Numbered from the stretch's first letter, positions 24,406 through 32,485 are shown. The stretch: DNA of 58,823 nucleotides from Piscibacillus sp052246295 (GCA_052246295.1 JBQQCO010000021.1); one strand, 5' to 3'. The notes: a model not told the origin generated them from the letters alone. Program-made: numbers and translations.

Positions 24406-25375
24406 CGTAATAGCGTTGTGCTCCTGGGTGAATAGGTGCAACCATACCTTCTTGTGCATCTTCTAAATTAATATCAGAAGCTGCTTGGTGTGAATTTTCT
24501 AGTTTGTCTAGGTTATTGAACAATGTTTCAGTTAATTTATAAACATCGTCTTCACTTAAATCAGAACGTACAACTAACGCGTTCATAATTGCAGCTGTTT
24601 CAATAGGGTCATCGTTTCCATAAGTGCCTTCTGGAATTTCTAAAGAAACAAAGTATTCTTTATCCTGTGCAATTTCTTCAACGCGGTCTTGTTCAATAGT
24701 AACAATTTTAAGGTCAACCGATTCAGATAACTCTAATACTGAAGAGTTTGGAAGACCACTTGTTAAGAATGCAGCGTCAATTTGTCCAGAACGTAAGCCA
24801 TCAGCCGCTTCAGCATATCCTAAGTAGTCAACTTCAATATCGTCGTATGTGATGCCATGACCTTCTAATAATGTACGTGCGTTAACTTCAACTCCAGAGT
24901 TTTGATCCCCTACAGCAACACGTTTACCTTCAAGGTCATCTAATGTTTCGATGCCGCTGTCAGCAGTCGTTACAACTTGTACATAGTTAGGGTATAATGT
25001 AGCGATTTGCTGAACGTTTTCAACAGGTTCACCATCGAAGCTATTAACACCTTCAACAGCTTGGCTTAATACGTCACTCATAACAAAAGCCATTTCAACT
25101 TTTTCTTCTTTTAAAAGGTTCATGTTCTCAACAGATGCACCTGTTGTTTGAGTACGTGAGTTTACATTTAATTCTTCTGTGTAAGTTTCACTTAAGGTAG
25201 TTGCAATGATGTTATATGGTCCAGAAGAACCACCTGTTGCGATTGTCGCAATATTTGTGTCTAATCCTTCGCCATTACCTTCTTCACCACCATTACCATC
25301 TTCACCACCACAAGCGGCAAGAATTAAAGATAAAGTAAGTAGTAACGTGAAAGCGCTTAGAAATTTCTTGTTCAT
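24395..25375 (-). CDS. TAXI family TRAP transporter solute-binding lipoprotein
   Basis: Extracellular receptor of the transporter. The 326-aa product has a lipoprotein signal with lipobox LAAC (Cys22), an acidic/glycine linker (GGEDGNGGEEGNGEG) and a type II binding fold. Blocks typical of TAXI proteins are ATGGSSGPYNIIATTLSE, AFVMSDVLSQAVEG and KRVAVGDQNSGVEVNARTLL. First gene of the three-gene operon; the ATG follows TAGGAGGACAAAC. The promoter lies in the A/T-rich stretch at 25380-25480. Confidence 0.9.
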   Translation of the reverse strand: MNKKFLSAFTLLLTLSLILAACGGEDGNGGEEGNGEGLDTNIATIATGGSSGPYNIIATTLSETYTEELNVNSRTQTTGASVENMNLLKEEKVEMAFVMSDVLSQAVEGVNSFDGEPVENVQQIATLYPNYVQVVTTADSGIETLDDLEGKRVAVGDQNSGVEVNARTLLEGHGITYDDIEVDYLGYAEAADGLRSGQIDAAFLTSGLPNSSVLELSESVDLKIVTIEQDRVEEIAQDKEYFVSLEIPEGTYGNDDPIETAAIMNALVVRSDLSEDDVYKLTETLFNNLDKLENSHQAASDINLEDAQEGMVAPIHPGAQRYYDEQ

Positions 25376-25522
25376 ATGTTTGTCCTCCTATAATATTAAA
25401 TTTTAACAAAGTGATTATAACATAATCATTGTAAAAAATACTATCTTTAACTCAATAACGCATTAATGAAATTTTTAGAAATTTAGTAACACAATATAAT
25501 GGAAAACTTTGAGATTGCTTTA

Positions 25523-25591
25523 TCTTATCAGGCGTTGTAAGATTAACTTGCCAGACAAAACTCTTAGTAGTTTAACCTGAACCTGATAGAT
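25523..25591 (+). promoter_or_regulatory. Foldable leader upstream of the EamA gene (possible three-helix RNA)
   Basis: ATCTTATCAGG (25522-25532) can pair with CCTGATAGAT (25582-25591) with one bulge. Inside, GTAAG/CTTGC (25537-25541 with 25547-25551) and AAACT/AGTTT (25558-25562 with 25569-25573) can form two short hairpins. The result would be a three-way junction ending about 12 bases before the ribosome site AGGGAGGG. It does not match any riboswitch consensus I remember. Short helices can arise by chance in A/T-rich DNA. Confidence 0.35.
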
Positions 25592-25615
25592 AGAGAGAAA
25601 AGGGAGGGTTTTACG

Positions 25616-26518
25616 ATGAGAATGAATCATTTTATTGCTTATGGCATGGTCGTATTAGGTGCATCGTTCTGGGGTTTAACTGGATTGTTTGTACAGAATC
25701 TGTACGCATTCGGTTTTTCACCTTGGCAAGTGGCGACCTTACGCCTTACCATGTCGAGTCTCATCTTATTCATTTTGTTATGGACCATGGCAAGAAGCTA
25801 CTTAAAAATAAGGATAAGAGATTTGCCTTATTTTATTGGTTTAGGTGTCTTCAGCATTAGCTTTTTCAATTGGTTCTACTTTCAAGTGATGGAATTATCA
25901 TCGCTCTCAGTCGCAGTCGTTTTTGTCTACACTTCACCAGTCTTCGCAGCCATCATTGCAAAAATCCTTTTCAACGAAGCTTTAACAATCGCAAAAACTG
26001 TCGCAATTCTATTAACCATTATCGGAAGCGCATTTGCCATTGAGTTTTTACCTATTGGTGATTTTTCATTAACTACGCAAACGATTATCTACGGATTACT
26101 AGCAGGTTTTTTCTGTTCGACTTATAGTTTATTAGGTAAAAATGTTAGCCGCTGGTATCATCCATTTACGATTACGTTTTATGCGATGTTATGTGGAAGT
26201 GTATTTTTAATTCCGACTAGCCAAATCTGGGAGCATCAAGAAGCCTTTATGAACGTTGGGGTATGGATTAATATGCTTGGAATTGTGATTATTTCAACTG
26301 TACTAGCTTATTTAATCTATACGATCGGATTAACCTATATTGAATCGAGTAAGGCTACGATTTTGTCATCTATTGAAATAGTCGTAGCGGTCTTAGTAGG
26401 AGTCCTGATTTTCAATGAGGTCTTAACTGGATGGCAATTACTCGGCTTTGGGTTAGTATTTATATCTTTATTTATAACGGTATTTTCATATAAAAGAAAA
26501 TATCATTTAAAAAGGTGA
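25616..26518 (+). CDS. EamA/DMT family transporter
   Basis: 300-aa exporter-type protein with ten hydrophobic helices in two EamA halves (residues about 8-140 and 150-292). The first half shows LGASFWGLTGLFVQNLY and the second YGLLAGFFCSTYSLLG and YIESSKATILSSIEIVVAVL, typical of drug/metabolite transporters. Substrate unknown. The ATG follows AGGGAGGG. The leader may fold (separate entry), and a terminator follows. Confidence 0.87.
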   Translation: MRMNHFIAYGMVVLGASFWGLTGLFVQNLYAFGFSPWQVATLRLTMSSLILFILLWTMARSYLKIRIRDLPYFIGLGVFSISFFNWFYFQVMELSSLSVAVVFVYTSPVFAAIIAKILFNEALTIAKTVAILLTIIGSAFAIEFLPIGDFSLTTQTIIYGLLAGFFCSTYSLLGKNVSRWYHPFTITFYAMLCGSVFLIPTSQIWEHQEAFMNVGVWINMLGIVIISTVLAYLIYTIGLTYIESSKATILSSIEIVVAVLVGVLIFNEVLTGWQLLGFGLVFISLFITVFSYKRKYHLKR

Positions 26519-26527
26519 CATGACCTT

Positions 26528-26562
26528 ATGCTGTCAGGAATTTTCCTGGTAGCATTTTTTTA
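26528..26562. terminator. Rho-independent terminator between convergent genes
   Basis: ATGCTGTCAGGAA and TTCCTGGTAGCAT pair with one internal mismatch region, followed by TTTTTTT. It serves EamA and perhaps the convergent membrane gene. Confidence 0.85.
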
Positions 26563-27162
26563 TTACCTAAAATGATCTTTGATTTCCCAATCATACTTTT
26601 CTGATTGTTGTTTAATAGCATCCTGAGCTGCAAGTGTCTCATGATCTTGAGGGTCGTAAGGAATGGCGATGGTCTCTCTTCCATCAGAAATTGTATAAGT
26701 ATATACACGATATGTTTCGTTGTCGACACTTCTTGTGACTTCTTCAATATCTTCCCAAGCAATCGACACTTCTGATATCGTCTCAAATTTATTACTATGT
26801 ATTCCCACGTCATCCACGTAATGATAATGATAGATTGAAAGTGTGAATGGAACGATGCTCATAATCAATAACACAGCATGTACGATGGTTAAGTTATATT
26901 TTAAGTCCTTTTTTTCATATATCCGCTTAGTTAGGAAAAATGAAAATAATACAATGGCAATCCATATCATCCCAAAGGAAAAACTACTATAAGCTTCCGA
27001 TGGGCGGATAAAAGCGGTGTGATCATATGAAAAGAACAATAAATCTTGTACAAACATTACAACAGGGAAAGGAACTAGAAAAGATGACATGACTAATAGA
27101 ATACAGGTAACTGCAATATATGGTGTTAGTGTATCGGAATCCACATTTCTAAGAAACTGCAT
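26563..27162 (-). CDS. Membrane protein of unknown function (199 aa)
   Basis: Four predicted membrane helices in the first 125 residues. A soluble C-terminal region of about 75 aa (SNKFETISEVSIAWEDIEEVTRSV, later YTISDGRETIAIPYDPQDHET) follows. It resembles the C-terminal half of bacterial PH-like or YcxB-like modules. The ATG follows GGAGTTGAAGTTGC. No firm family assignment. Confidence 0.65.
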   Translation of the reverse strand: MQFLRNVDSDTLTPYIAVTCILLVMSSFLVPFPVVMFVQDLLFFSYDHTAFIRPSEAYSSFSFGMIWIAIVLFSFFLTKRIYEKKDLKYNLTIVHAVLLIMSIVPFTLSIYHYHYVDDVGIHSNKFETISEVSIAWEDIEEVTRSVDNETYRVYTYTISDGRETIAIPYDPQDHETLAAQDAIKQQSEKYDWEIKDHFR

Positions 27163-27181
27163 GCAACTTCAACTCCATTTA

Positions 27182-27259
27182 CTACTTAACAATCAAAACA
27201 GGACATTTCGCTCGTTTGGCTACTTTGTGACTAACACTTCCATAGATTCGTATGTGTAA
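27182..27259 (-). pseudogene. C-terminal remnant of a universal stress protein (UspA)
   Basis: On the minus strand 27182-27259 reads HIRIYGSVSHKVAKRAKCPV and then LIVK followed by TAG. GSVSxxVxxxAxCPVLxVK is the hallmark C-terminus of UspA proteins. Just upstream the frame hits TAA at 27266-27268, and I see no N-terminal or ATP-binding segment between there and 27520. So only about 25 codons of the 3' end survive. Confidence 0.75.
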
Positions 27260-27522
27260 TTTATTTTATCATGCATTGAAATCTTCGTACACTTTCCTAT
27301 AAACGGAAAAATTAAGTTGCAAGTGGGAAGGTTTTTTGAACAGACTATAAATCGACTTACTGAAAAAGGGTAGATCTATCATCACAAAGCGGTGGATAAA
27401 ATCTCTAATTCTACGAGAATGTCCAACTCTCTGACTGCATGGCTACAAATAGTTAAATTATCAATCTATGACTTTTATTTCCATGTTATAATACGCATAA
27501 CATTGATGGTGAGAGGGATTGG
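27260..27522. other. Non-coding stretch after the UspA remnant
   Basis: Apart from the UspA remnant at its left end, this interval shows no convincing reading frame, terminator or repeat. The last 60 bases are A/T-rich and probably hold the promoter of the lipoprotein gene at 27523. Confidence 0.5.
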
Positions 27523-28356
27523 ATGAAGAGGTACATATTTTTAATACTGCTAATTTGTATGGTTGGTTGTGGGGAAAATGAAGGGTCAGTGACATTTTCC
27601 GATAACACAGTCGTGTCTTCTTGGTTAGATGATTTGACGGTTAGGATGTATATTGAAAACAATACCGACCTTCCAATTATGTCTAGTTTTGAAGTTGATA
27701 TTCACGATGATTGGCTAGTGAATCAGATTAATGGAGAGAGGACGGTTTACGAAAATTATGCATTAGAGGTTGAAGAGACCGACACATTTAGATTAGATCA
27801 TCGCTCGGAAAACATTTATACCATATCTTATGCTCTAGAAAATAAGGTAGATAAGATTCAATTTATTGAAGCGATAGACCAAGGTGCTATTGAAGTGACA
27901 CTTCGCTCTGAAGATGGGGAAGAGCTTGCTAGTAAAGTTATTACTAATGTGCATATATACGATTCCAATAATATAGGAAGTTCAGGTATGGGTATGCTGT
28001 TTATAGTAATAATTGCTTCTGTTTTAGGTGCAATTTTATTAGAAAAATTTATTAGAAAATGGACTGGGATTAGAAAGCCAGAACGTGAGGAGTTGCCGAA
28101 GCTTTATAAAACCTTGAATATGATATTACACATTATAACTGGTCTATATTTAACGTTTGCTCTTAGGTCAATAGGTCCAACCGAGCTATGGGAAACTATT
28201 ATTTTATTTGTGCTTTTATATGGGGTGCTTCAAGTCGTTTTAGATTTTATATTAATAAAACATCAAAAAGAATACAGAGTGACACTCTTGTCATTTGCGG
28301 TTATTTTGACGGTCGTAGTGGTCATTGCTGAGCGGTATCCTTATATGTTCTTTTAA
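27523..28356 (+). CDS. Lipoprotein with C-terminal membrane helices, unknown function
   Basis: 277 aa. The signal is MKRYIFLILLICMVGCGE with Cys16 at a lipobox-like site (MVGC). A soluble region of about 130 residues follows, then one helix near 152-170 and three more from about 190 to the end. A lipid anchor combined with several membrane segments is unusual. The ATG follows GAGAGGGATTGG. No family recognised. Confidence 0.65.
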   Translation: MKRYIFLILLICMVGCGENEGSVTFSDNTVVSSWLDDLTVRMYIENNTDLPIMSSFEVDIHDDWLVNQINGERTVYENYALEVEETDTFRLDHRSENIYTISYALENKVDKIQFIEAIDQGAIEVTLRSEDGEELASKVITNVHIYDSNNIGSSGMGMLFIVIIASVLGAILLEKFIRKWTGIRKPEREELPKLYKTLNMILHIITGLYLTFALRSIGPTELWETIILFVLLYGVLQVVLDFILIKHQKEYRVTLLSFAVILTVVVVIAERYPYMFF

Positions 28357-28405
28357 AGGCTTGTACTCTTGATGGTAGTATTTGAAACGAAAGGAGAATC
28401 GTTAA

Positions 28406-28939
28406 ATGACAATCAACATTAGGTAAGAACACCCGAATGACTATATTGAAACACAGAATGTTGTAAAAAATGCCTTTGAAAATGTTGAGGTTAGTGAACA
28501 TGATGAGCATGAATTAGTTGAGAGGTTACGTAAATCAGATGCTTTTGTACCTGAGTTGTCATTAGTGGCCGTCGATGAAGAGATTAACAAAATTGTTGGC
28601 CATATTATTTTAACTAAGATTACAATTAAAGGTGATCAAGATGTTGAATCACTAGCGCTTGCTCCAGTGTCCGTGCTACCTGATTACCAAGAGCAAGGGA
28701 TTGGCGGTCAGTTATGCTTGGAAGCCTTAAGAAGAGCAAGAGCACATGGATTTGAATCTGTCATCGTATTAGGACACCCATCATACTACCCGAAGTTTGG
28801 ATTTGAAAAGGCGTCGTTATATGATATTCACCCGCCTTTTGATGTACCTGATGAAGCCTTTATGGTACTTTAGTTACGGGAGGATGCGTTGTCCAACCTA
28901 TCGGGTGTCGTTCAATATTCAAGCGCATTTGATGGATAA
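28406..28939 (+). pseudogene. GNAT acetyltransferase pseudogene with two in-frame stop codons
   Basis: Starting at ATG 28406 behind AAAGGAGAATCG, the frame reads MTINIR, TAA (28424-28426), EHPNDYIETQNVVKNAFENV and on. It passes through the acetyl-CoA motif VLPDYQEQGIGGQL and the motif VIVLGHPSYYPKFGFEKAS to DVPDEAFMVL. It then meets TAG (28871-28873) and continues in frame with LREDALSNLSGVVQYSSAFDG to a final TAA at 28937-28939. Both stops sit where relatives have a sense codon: CAA to TAA in 'IRQEHP', GAG to TAG in 'MVLEL'. Everything else of the 177-codon gene is intact and no frameshift is seen, so decay is recent or the stops are read through. Confidence 0.85.
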
Positions 28940-28989
28940 ATTGGATTAACTTGTTAGAATAGTAGAAAAGAGCTGAAGGAGTATTAGGT

Positions 28990-29148
28990 ATGAAATTTGA
29001 CGGAAAGAAAATGGTGTTTCTTATCTTAGTCATAATTGCGATTATGGCAGTTGTTACTTATGCTATTTTTACATTTATGGATCGTAATCAGTATATTGAA
29101 GAGATGAGTTTGAATTTGATTCAAAGGAGTGGTTTTGTTGGACATTAA
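28990..29148 (+). CDS. Small single-span membrane protein (52 aa)
   Basis: A short frame with ATG 28990 behind GAAGGAGTATTAG. It encodes MKFDGKKMVFLILVIIAIMA and so on, one clear transmembrane helix (residues about 8-29) with a soluble tail. Its end overlaps the TTG start of the next gene and carries that gene's ribosome site, which suggests coupling. Unknown function. Confidence 0.65.
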   Translation: MKFDGKKMVFLILVIIAIMAVVTYAIFTFMDRNQYIEEMSLNLIQRSGFVGH

Positions 29149-29413
29149 ACGAGACGAAAAAGGTTTTTATGTAGGGGAAGCTAATCAGAAGGATGCCGAA
29201 ATCACCTTTGTAGACCAAGGCAACTCAACAATTGACATTGACCATACGGAAGTATCAGAAAAATTACGTGGGGAAGGTGTTGCTGGAAAACTTGTAAAGA
29301 AAGTAGTGGACTACGCACGTGAGAATGATTTAAAAATCACAGCATCTTGCCCATATGCACAAAAGAAACTTGGACGAACAGATGAATATCGTGACGTTTA
29401 TTTTGGTGAGTAA
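29138..29413 (+). CDS. Small GNAT-like N-acetyltransferase (YjdJ/NATD1 type)
   Basis: 91 aa from TTG 29138, placed by AAAGGAG at 29123-29129. The features EKLRGEGVAGKLVKKVVDYA and ASCPYAQKKLGR are those of the short GCN5-related 'N-acetyltransferase domain' family (YjdJ-like), which keeps the acetyl-CoA loop (RGEGVA) and a C-terminal cysteine-containing CPY motif. Substrate unknown. Overlaps the small membrane gene by 11 bases. Confidence 0.85.
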   Translation: MDIKRDEKGFYVGEANQKDAEITFVDQGNSTIDIDHTEVSEKLRGEGVAGKLVKKVVDYARENDLKITASCPYAQKKLGRTDEYRDVYFGE

Positions 29414-29443
29414 TGAAACAACTGAAATAAGGACGGTGTCATT

Positions 29444-29896
29444 GTGTACGATGAGAAGTTTTTAAGACAAGCAATTGAATTAGCGCAAGAAAATGTGAGA
29501 AACGGAGGTCGTCCGTTCGGAGCTGTTCTTGTTAAGGACGGAGAAGTGATTGCAACGGGAGTTAATGAAACGAACGCCACGCATGATATTACAGCACATG
29601 CAGAGCTATTAGCCGTGCGGCGTGCTAACGAACAGCTTCAGACTCCTTTCTTAGAAGGAACTGAAATGTATGCGAGTGGTCAGCCATGTCCGATGTGTAT
29701 GGCGGCGATGCATTCGGCGAAAGTAGGTAAGATTTATTTTGCTTACTCTTATGAACAAGGTCAGTCTTATGGTTTGTCTTCTACAGATGTATTAGATGAA
29801 CTAAAGAAGCCCATTGGTGAGCAAGTGATTGACATTCAACACAAAACAATAGACGTAGAAGAGCATCCTTACGAACTTTGGGCTGATCAGAAGTAG
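29444..29896 (+). CDS. Nucleoside/guanine deaminase-like protein
   Basis: 150-aa zinc-dependent deaminase of the CMP/dCMP fold. The metal site is complete: HAELLAV (HAE) and PCPMCMAAM (PCxxC). The C-terminal YEQGQSYGLSSTDVLDELKK is in the style of guanine deaminases and related 'nucleoside deaminases' and differs from tRNA deaminase TadA. Start GTG 29444. It would take part in purine salvage or detoxification; the exact substrate cannot be read from the sequence. Confidence 0.85.
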   Translation: MYDEKFLRQAIELAQENVRNGGRPFGAVLVKDGEVIATGVNETNATHDITAHAELLAVRRANEQLQTPFLEGTEMYASGQPCPMCMAAMHSAKVGKIYFAYSYEQGQSYGLSSTDVLDELKKPIGEQVIDIQHKTIDVEEHPYELWADQK

Positions 29897-29899
29897 TGG

Positions 29900-29928
29900 G
29901 AGGTGCTGTCATAGCGCCTCTTTTTTAT
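29900..29928 (+). terminator. Rho-independent terminator
   Basis: GAGGTGCT and AGCGCCTC pair (one mismatch) around GTCAT, followed by TTTTTTATT, just after the deaminase stop. Confidence 0.85.
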
Positions 29929-29938
29929 TAAGAGTATA

Positions 29939-30051
29939 TTTCCTCATAAAAATGAATTTTTCCTTATAAAAATCAAAAAATTCCTCATAAAATTGGATTT
30001 TTCCTTATAAAATTAAAATTTTCCTCATATATTTATTTTTTCCTTATATAT
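29939..30051. repeat. Periodic intergenic array 3: six copies alternating TCCTCATA and TCCTTATA
   Basis: Cores begin at 29941 (TCCTCATAAAA), 29961 (TCCTTATAAAA), 29982 (TCCTCATAAAA), 30002 (TCCTTATAAAA), 30022 (TCCTCATATAT) and 30041 (TCCTTATATAT). Steps are 20, 21, 20, 20 and 19. The middle base alternates C, T, C, T, C, T without exception, so the underlying unit is about 40-41 bp. The last two copies share ATAT in place of AAAA, as if the final pair diverged together. The array lies after the deaminase terminator and ahead of the dioxygenase promoter. Confidence 0.88.
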
Positions 30052-30083
30052 GCGAATAAGTTTCCTGTCACCATGCAGGCTAT

Positions 30084-30130
30084 TTGATATTAAGTTAGCG
30101 TCGGGTTATAATTATCTTGAATTCAAGATA
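30084..30130 (+). promoter_or_regulatory. Promoter with overlapping MhqR-type operator
   Basis: TTGATA (30084-30089) and TATAAT (30107-30112) are 17 bases apart. The perfect palindrome TATCTTGAATTCAAGATA (30113-30130) directly abuts the -10 box. It matches the MhqR operator reported for B. subtilis (tATCTcgaAtTCgAGATa), the MarR-type repressor released by quinones. Binding would block the start of the dioxygenase transcript. Confidence 0.85.
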
Positions 30131-30150
30131 AATTGGAGGGGGACATCCTC

Positions 30151-31098
30151 ATGTCAGATAAACAAACAGCAGGGGTTCATCATATAACAGCAATTGCAGG
30201 TCCATCTCAAGAAAATATTGATTTTTATGTTGGTGTACTTGGGCTTAGACTCGTTAAAAAAACCGTAAACTTTGATGATCCAGGAACGTATCACTTTTAT
30301 TTTGGTGATGAGAAAGGGTCTCCAGGAACGATTATGACTTTCTTTCCATGGAAAAACATCCCTAAAGGCCGAGTTGGAGCAGGTCAAGTTGGATATACGA
30401 CTTTCGTTGTACCATCAGGTGCTCTTCAATTTTGGGAAAGGCGTTTAAATGACTTTCATATAGAAACAGAAAAAGAAACACATTTTGATGAGTATTATTT
30501 AAAATTTGAAGACCCACATGGCTTGAAGTTAGAGCTAGTGGAAAGAGAAGAAGGCCCCTTAAACACATTTGAGTTTAATGGTGTCACTCAAGATGTAGCG
30601 ATTAAAGGTTTTGGAGGAGCCGTTCTTTACTCAGGCTCACCTCGAAAAACAGCGGACCTTCTAGAAAATGGATTAGGTTTTGAAAAAGTTGCAGAAGAAA
30701 ATATGTATTTAAGATTCCGTTCACAAGGAGACATTGGGAATGTCATTGATGTGCCAGTAAAAGCTTTTCCGCGTGGAGAAATGGGCGCGGGTACAGTTCA
30801 TCATATTGCTTGGCGCGCAGATGACCATGATGATCAACAAGATTGGAGACAGTATATATCAGGCAAAGGTCTTCAACCGACCGAAATCCTTGATCGTCAG
30901 TACTTTACGTCAATTTACTTTCGTGAATGGGGAGGCATTTTATTTGAAATTGCTACGGACACACCGGGCTTTGACACAGATGAACCAATTGACAAATTAG
31001 GAGAAGATCTTAAGTTACCTGAATGGTTAGAGCAGCATCGTAACCAAATTGAGAATATTGTTGACCCTGTTGAAGTAAGGGAAGTTAAACCTAAATAA
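30151..31098 (+). CDS. Ring-cleaving dioxygenase, MhqO/MhqA/MhqE type
   Basis: 315 aa from ATG 30151 (GGAGGGGG ten bases upstream). Two VOC modules (residues about 5-135 and 150-285) carry the metal-binding pattern seen in VHHITAIAG, YEDP-type FEDPHGLKLELVE, VHHIAWRAD and GGILFEIATD. This is the glyoxalase/extradiol dioxygenase group induced by hydroquinones and diamide in Bacillus. It is thought to open quinone or catechol rings or form their thiol adducts. An MhqR operator directly upstream supports quinone-controlled expression. Which of the three B. subtilis paralogues it matches best cannot be settled here. Confidence 0.9.
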   Translation: MSDKQTAGVHHITAIAGPSQENIDFYVGVLGLRLVKKTVNFDDPGTYHFYFGDEKGSPGTIMTFFPWKNIPKGRVGAGQVGYTTFVVPSGALQFWERRLNDFHIETEKETHFDEYYLKFEDPHGLKLELVEREEGPLNTFEFNGVTQDVAIKGFGGAVLYSGSPRKTADLLENGLGFEKVAEENMYLRFRSQGDIGNVIDVPVKAFPRGEMGAGTVHHIAWRADDHDDQQDWRQYISGKGLQPTEILDRQYFTSIYFREWGGILFEIATDTPGFDTDEPIDKLGEDLKLPEWLEQHRNQIENIVDPVEVREVKPK

Positions 31099-31108
31099 GT
31101 CTCATCTC

Positions 31109-31140
31109 AACCTCACAAATAATTTTGTGAGGTTATTTTT
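31109..31140 (+). terminator. Rho-independent terminator
   Basis: AACCTCACAAA and TTTGTGAGGTT form a perfect 11-bp stem around TAAT, followed by ATTTTTAT, ten bases after the dioxygenase stop. Confidence 0.9.
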
Positions 31141-31210
31141 ATAAATTGTAGTTTAATTTTGTCAAATTGTGCAAAACAATAGTAAGTAAAATTGAATGAG
31201 GTGAGTAGCG

Positions 31211-32383
31211 TTGAGCAGTTCAGTTAATAAAGTCAAGTTAATTACAGCACCAGGCTTTGCAGATGATGTCGTAAACGAAATTAAAGGCGAACTGCCTTCA
31301 TTACTTGAATATTATGTCGACGATCAAGTGAAATGGGACTTTGAACACGTTACAGATCCTCTTACAGGTTCAACTGGAGATGCACGTGAAATATTAGAGT
31401 CGATTCTAAAAAATGTGAAAGAAGATGAAAAAGATTTTTTAGTATGTTTAACAGATTTGCCCTTGTTTCATAAAAGTAAGGTGGTTGTAGCTGAGGCTTA
31501 CGAGCAGGAAAATATTGCGTTATTAAGCATGCCAGGACTAGGTTCTACACCTATGGTAAAACGAATAAAAGCATCTATAATACAATTAGTTAATGAAATG
31601 TATTATGGGACATCTGAAGATGGAGCTACACGTCTTAGAGATAAAATTAAAGAAGCAGGCAAAGAAGGGCTTAAGGTCGTGGATGGCTATCTTGTCGGCA
31701 ATAAAGGTTTTGAAAAATTTTCACCTGTCAGAAGAGAAACCCCTCAAAATGGTGAAAAAAATATAGATGTTCGATTTACGATTCCATCAAAATTTTGGGG
31801 CGGATTAAGAATTTTAACTGGAATGGTGCGTGCGAATCGACCGTGGAGAATGTTTCCGTCATTTGTAAAAGTATTAGTAGTTGCTTTTGCAACAGGTGCA
31901 TACGCCTTGGTGTTCCCGTCACTTTGGCATTTAACTAATCAATATGAATTGTGGCGTATGATCTTGCTCAGTTTTATTTCGATTTCTGCAATGGTCAGTT
32001 GGATTATTGTAGCACATAAGCTATGGGAGTCTCCTCGAATGGAGACAAATAACCTTAAAAGAATGCTATATAATATCGCCACCGTCTGCACGTTGATTAT
32101 TTCTGTAGCATTATTTTATTTGAATTTATATCTATTTTTTCTGATTGCTGTATTTTTGTTTATTCCAATAGGGCTTATTGAAGCTCAGATAGGTACAGAG
32201 GTTAGTTATCAGTATTATTTTCTAATAGCATGGGTTATTACTAGTTTTGCAACAATTATCGGTGCTTTAGGTACAGCACTAGAAAGTGAAGAGACTATTC
32301 TTTCAGCGACATACGGTTATCGTCAAAAACAACGTTATGAACAATTAAAGAAAAAAGAGGAAGAAGAGGAAGCGGAACATTGA
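31211..32383 (+). CDS. Membrane protein of unknown function (390 aa), soluble N-terminus
   Basis: Residues 1 to about 200 are soluble (KLITAPGFADDVVNEIKGEL, EKDFLVCLTDLPLFHKSKVV). From about 215 to 365 there are four to five membrane helices, and the tail is charged (QLKKKEEEEEAEH). TTG start behind GAGGTGAGTAGCG. Several secreted or membrane proteins of this shape occur in Firmicutes, with no known function. A terminator follows. Confidence 0.7.
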   Translation: MSSSVNKVKLITAPGFADDVVNEIKGELPSLLEYYVDDQVKWDFEHVTDPLTGSTGDAREILESILKNVKEDEKDFLVCLTDLPLFHKSKVVVAEAYEQENIALLSMPGLGSTPMVKRIKASIIQLVNEMYYGTSEDGATRLRDKIKEAGKEGLKVVDGYLVGNKGFEKFSPVRRETPQNGEKNIDVRFTIPSKFWGGLRILTGMVRANRPWRMFPSFVKVLVVAFATGAYALVFPSLWHLTNQYELWRMILLSFISISAMVSWIIVAHKLWESPRMETNNLKRMLYNIATVCTLIISVALFYLNLYLFFLIAVFLFIPIGLIEAQIGTEVSYQYYFLIAWVITSFATIIGALGTALESEETILSATYGYRQKQRYEQLKKKEEEEEAEH

Positions 32384-32392
32384 TAAGAAAGG

Positions 32393-32420
32393 GAGCTCGG
32401 CCAAAGCTGAGCTCTTTTTG
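32393..32420 (+). terminator. Rho-independent terminator
   Basis: GAGCTCGGC and GCTGAGCTC pair (one G-U) around a 4-base loop, followed by TTTTT. Confidence 0.85.
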
Positions 32421-32485
32421 CAAGGAATGAAAGTATAAAATTTTTAACTTAAGTTCTGTAAGATTATGTTGCATTGTACTGTCTA

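Noticed and set aside
25523..25591. Known riboswitch (SAM, purine, TPP, THF) before the EamA gene
   Set aside because: None of the conserved loop sequences of these classes is present; only a generic foldable leader was kept.
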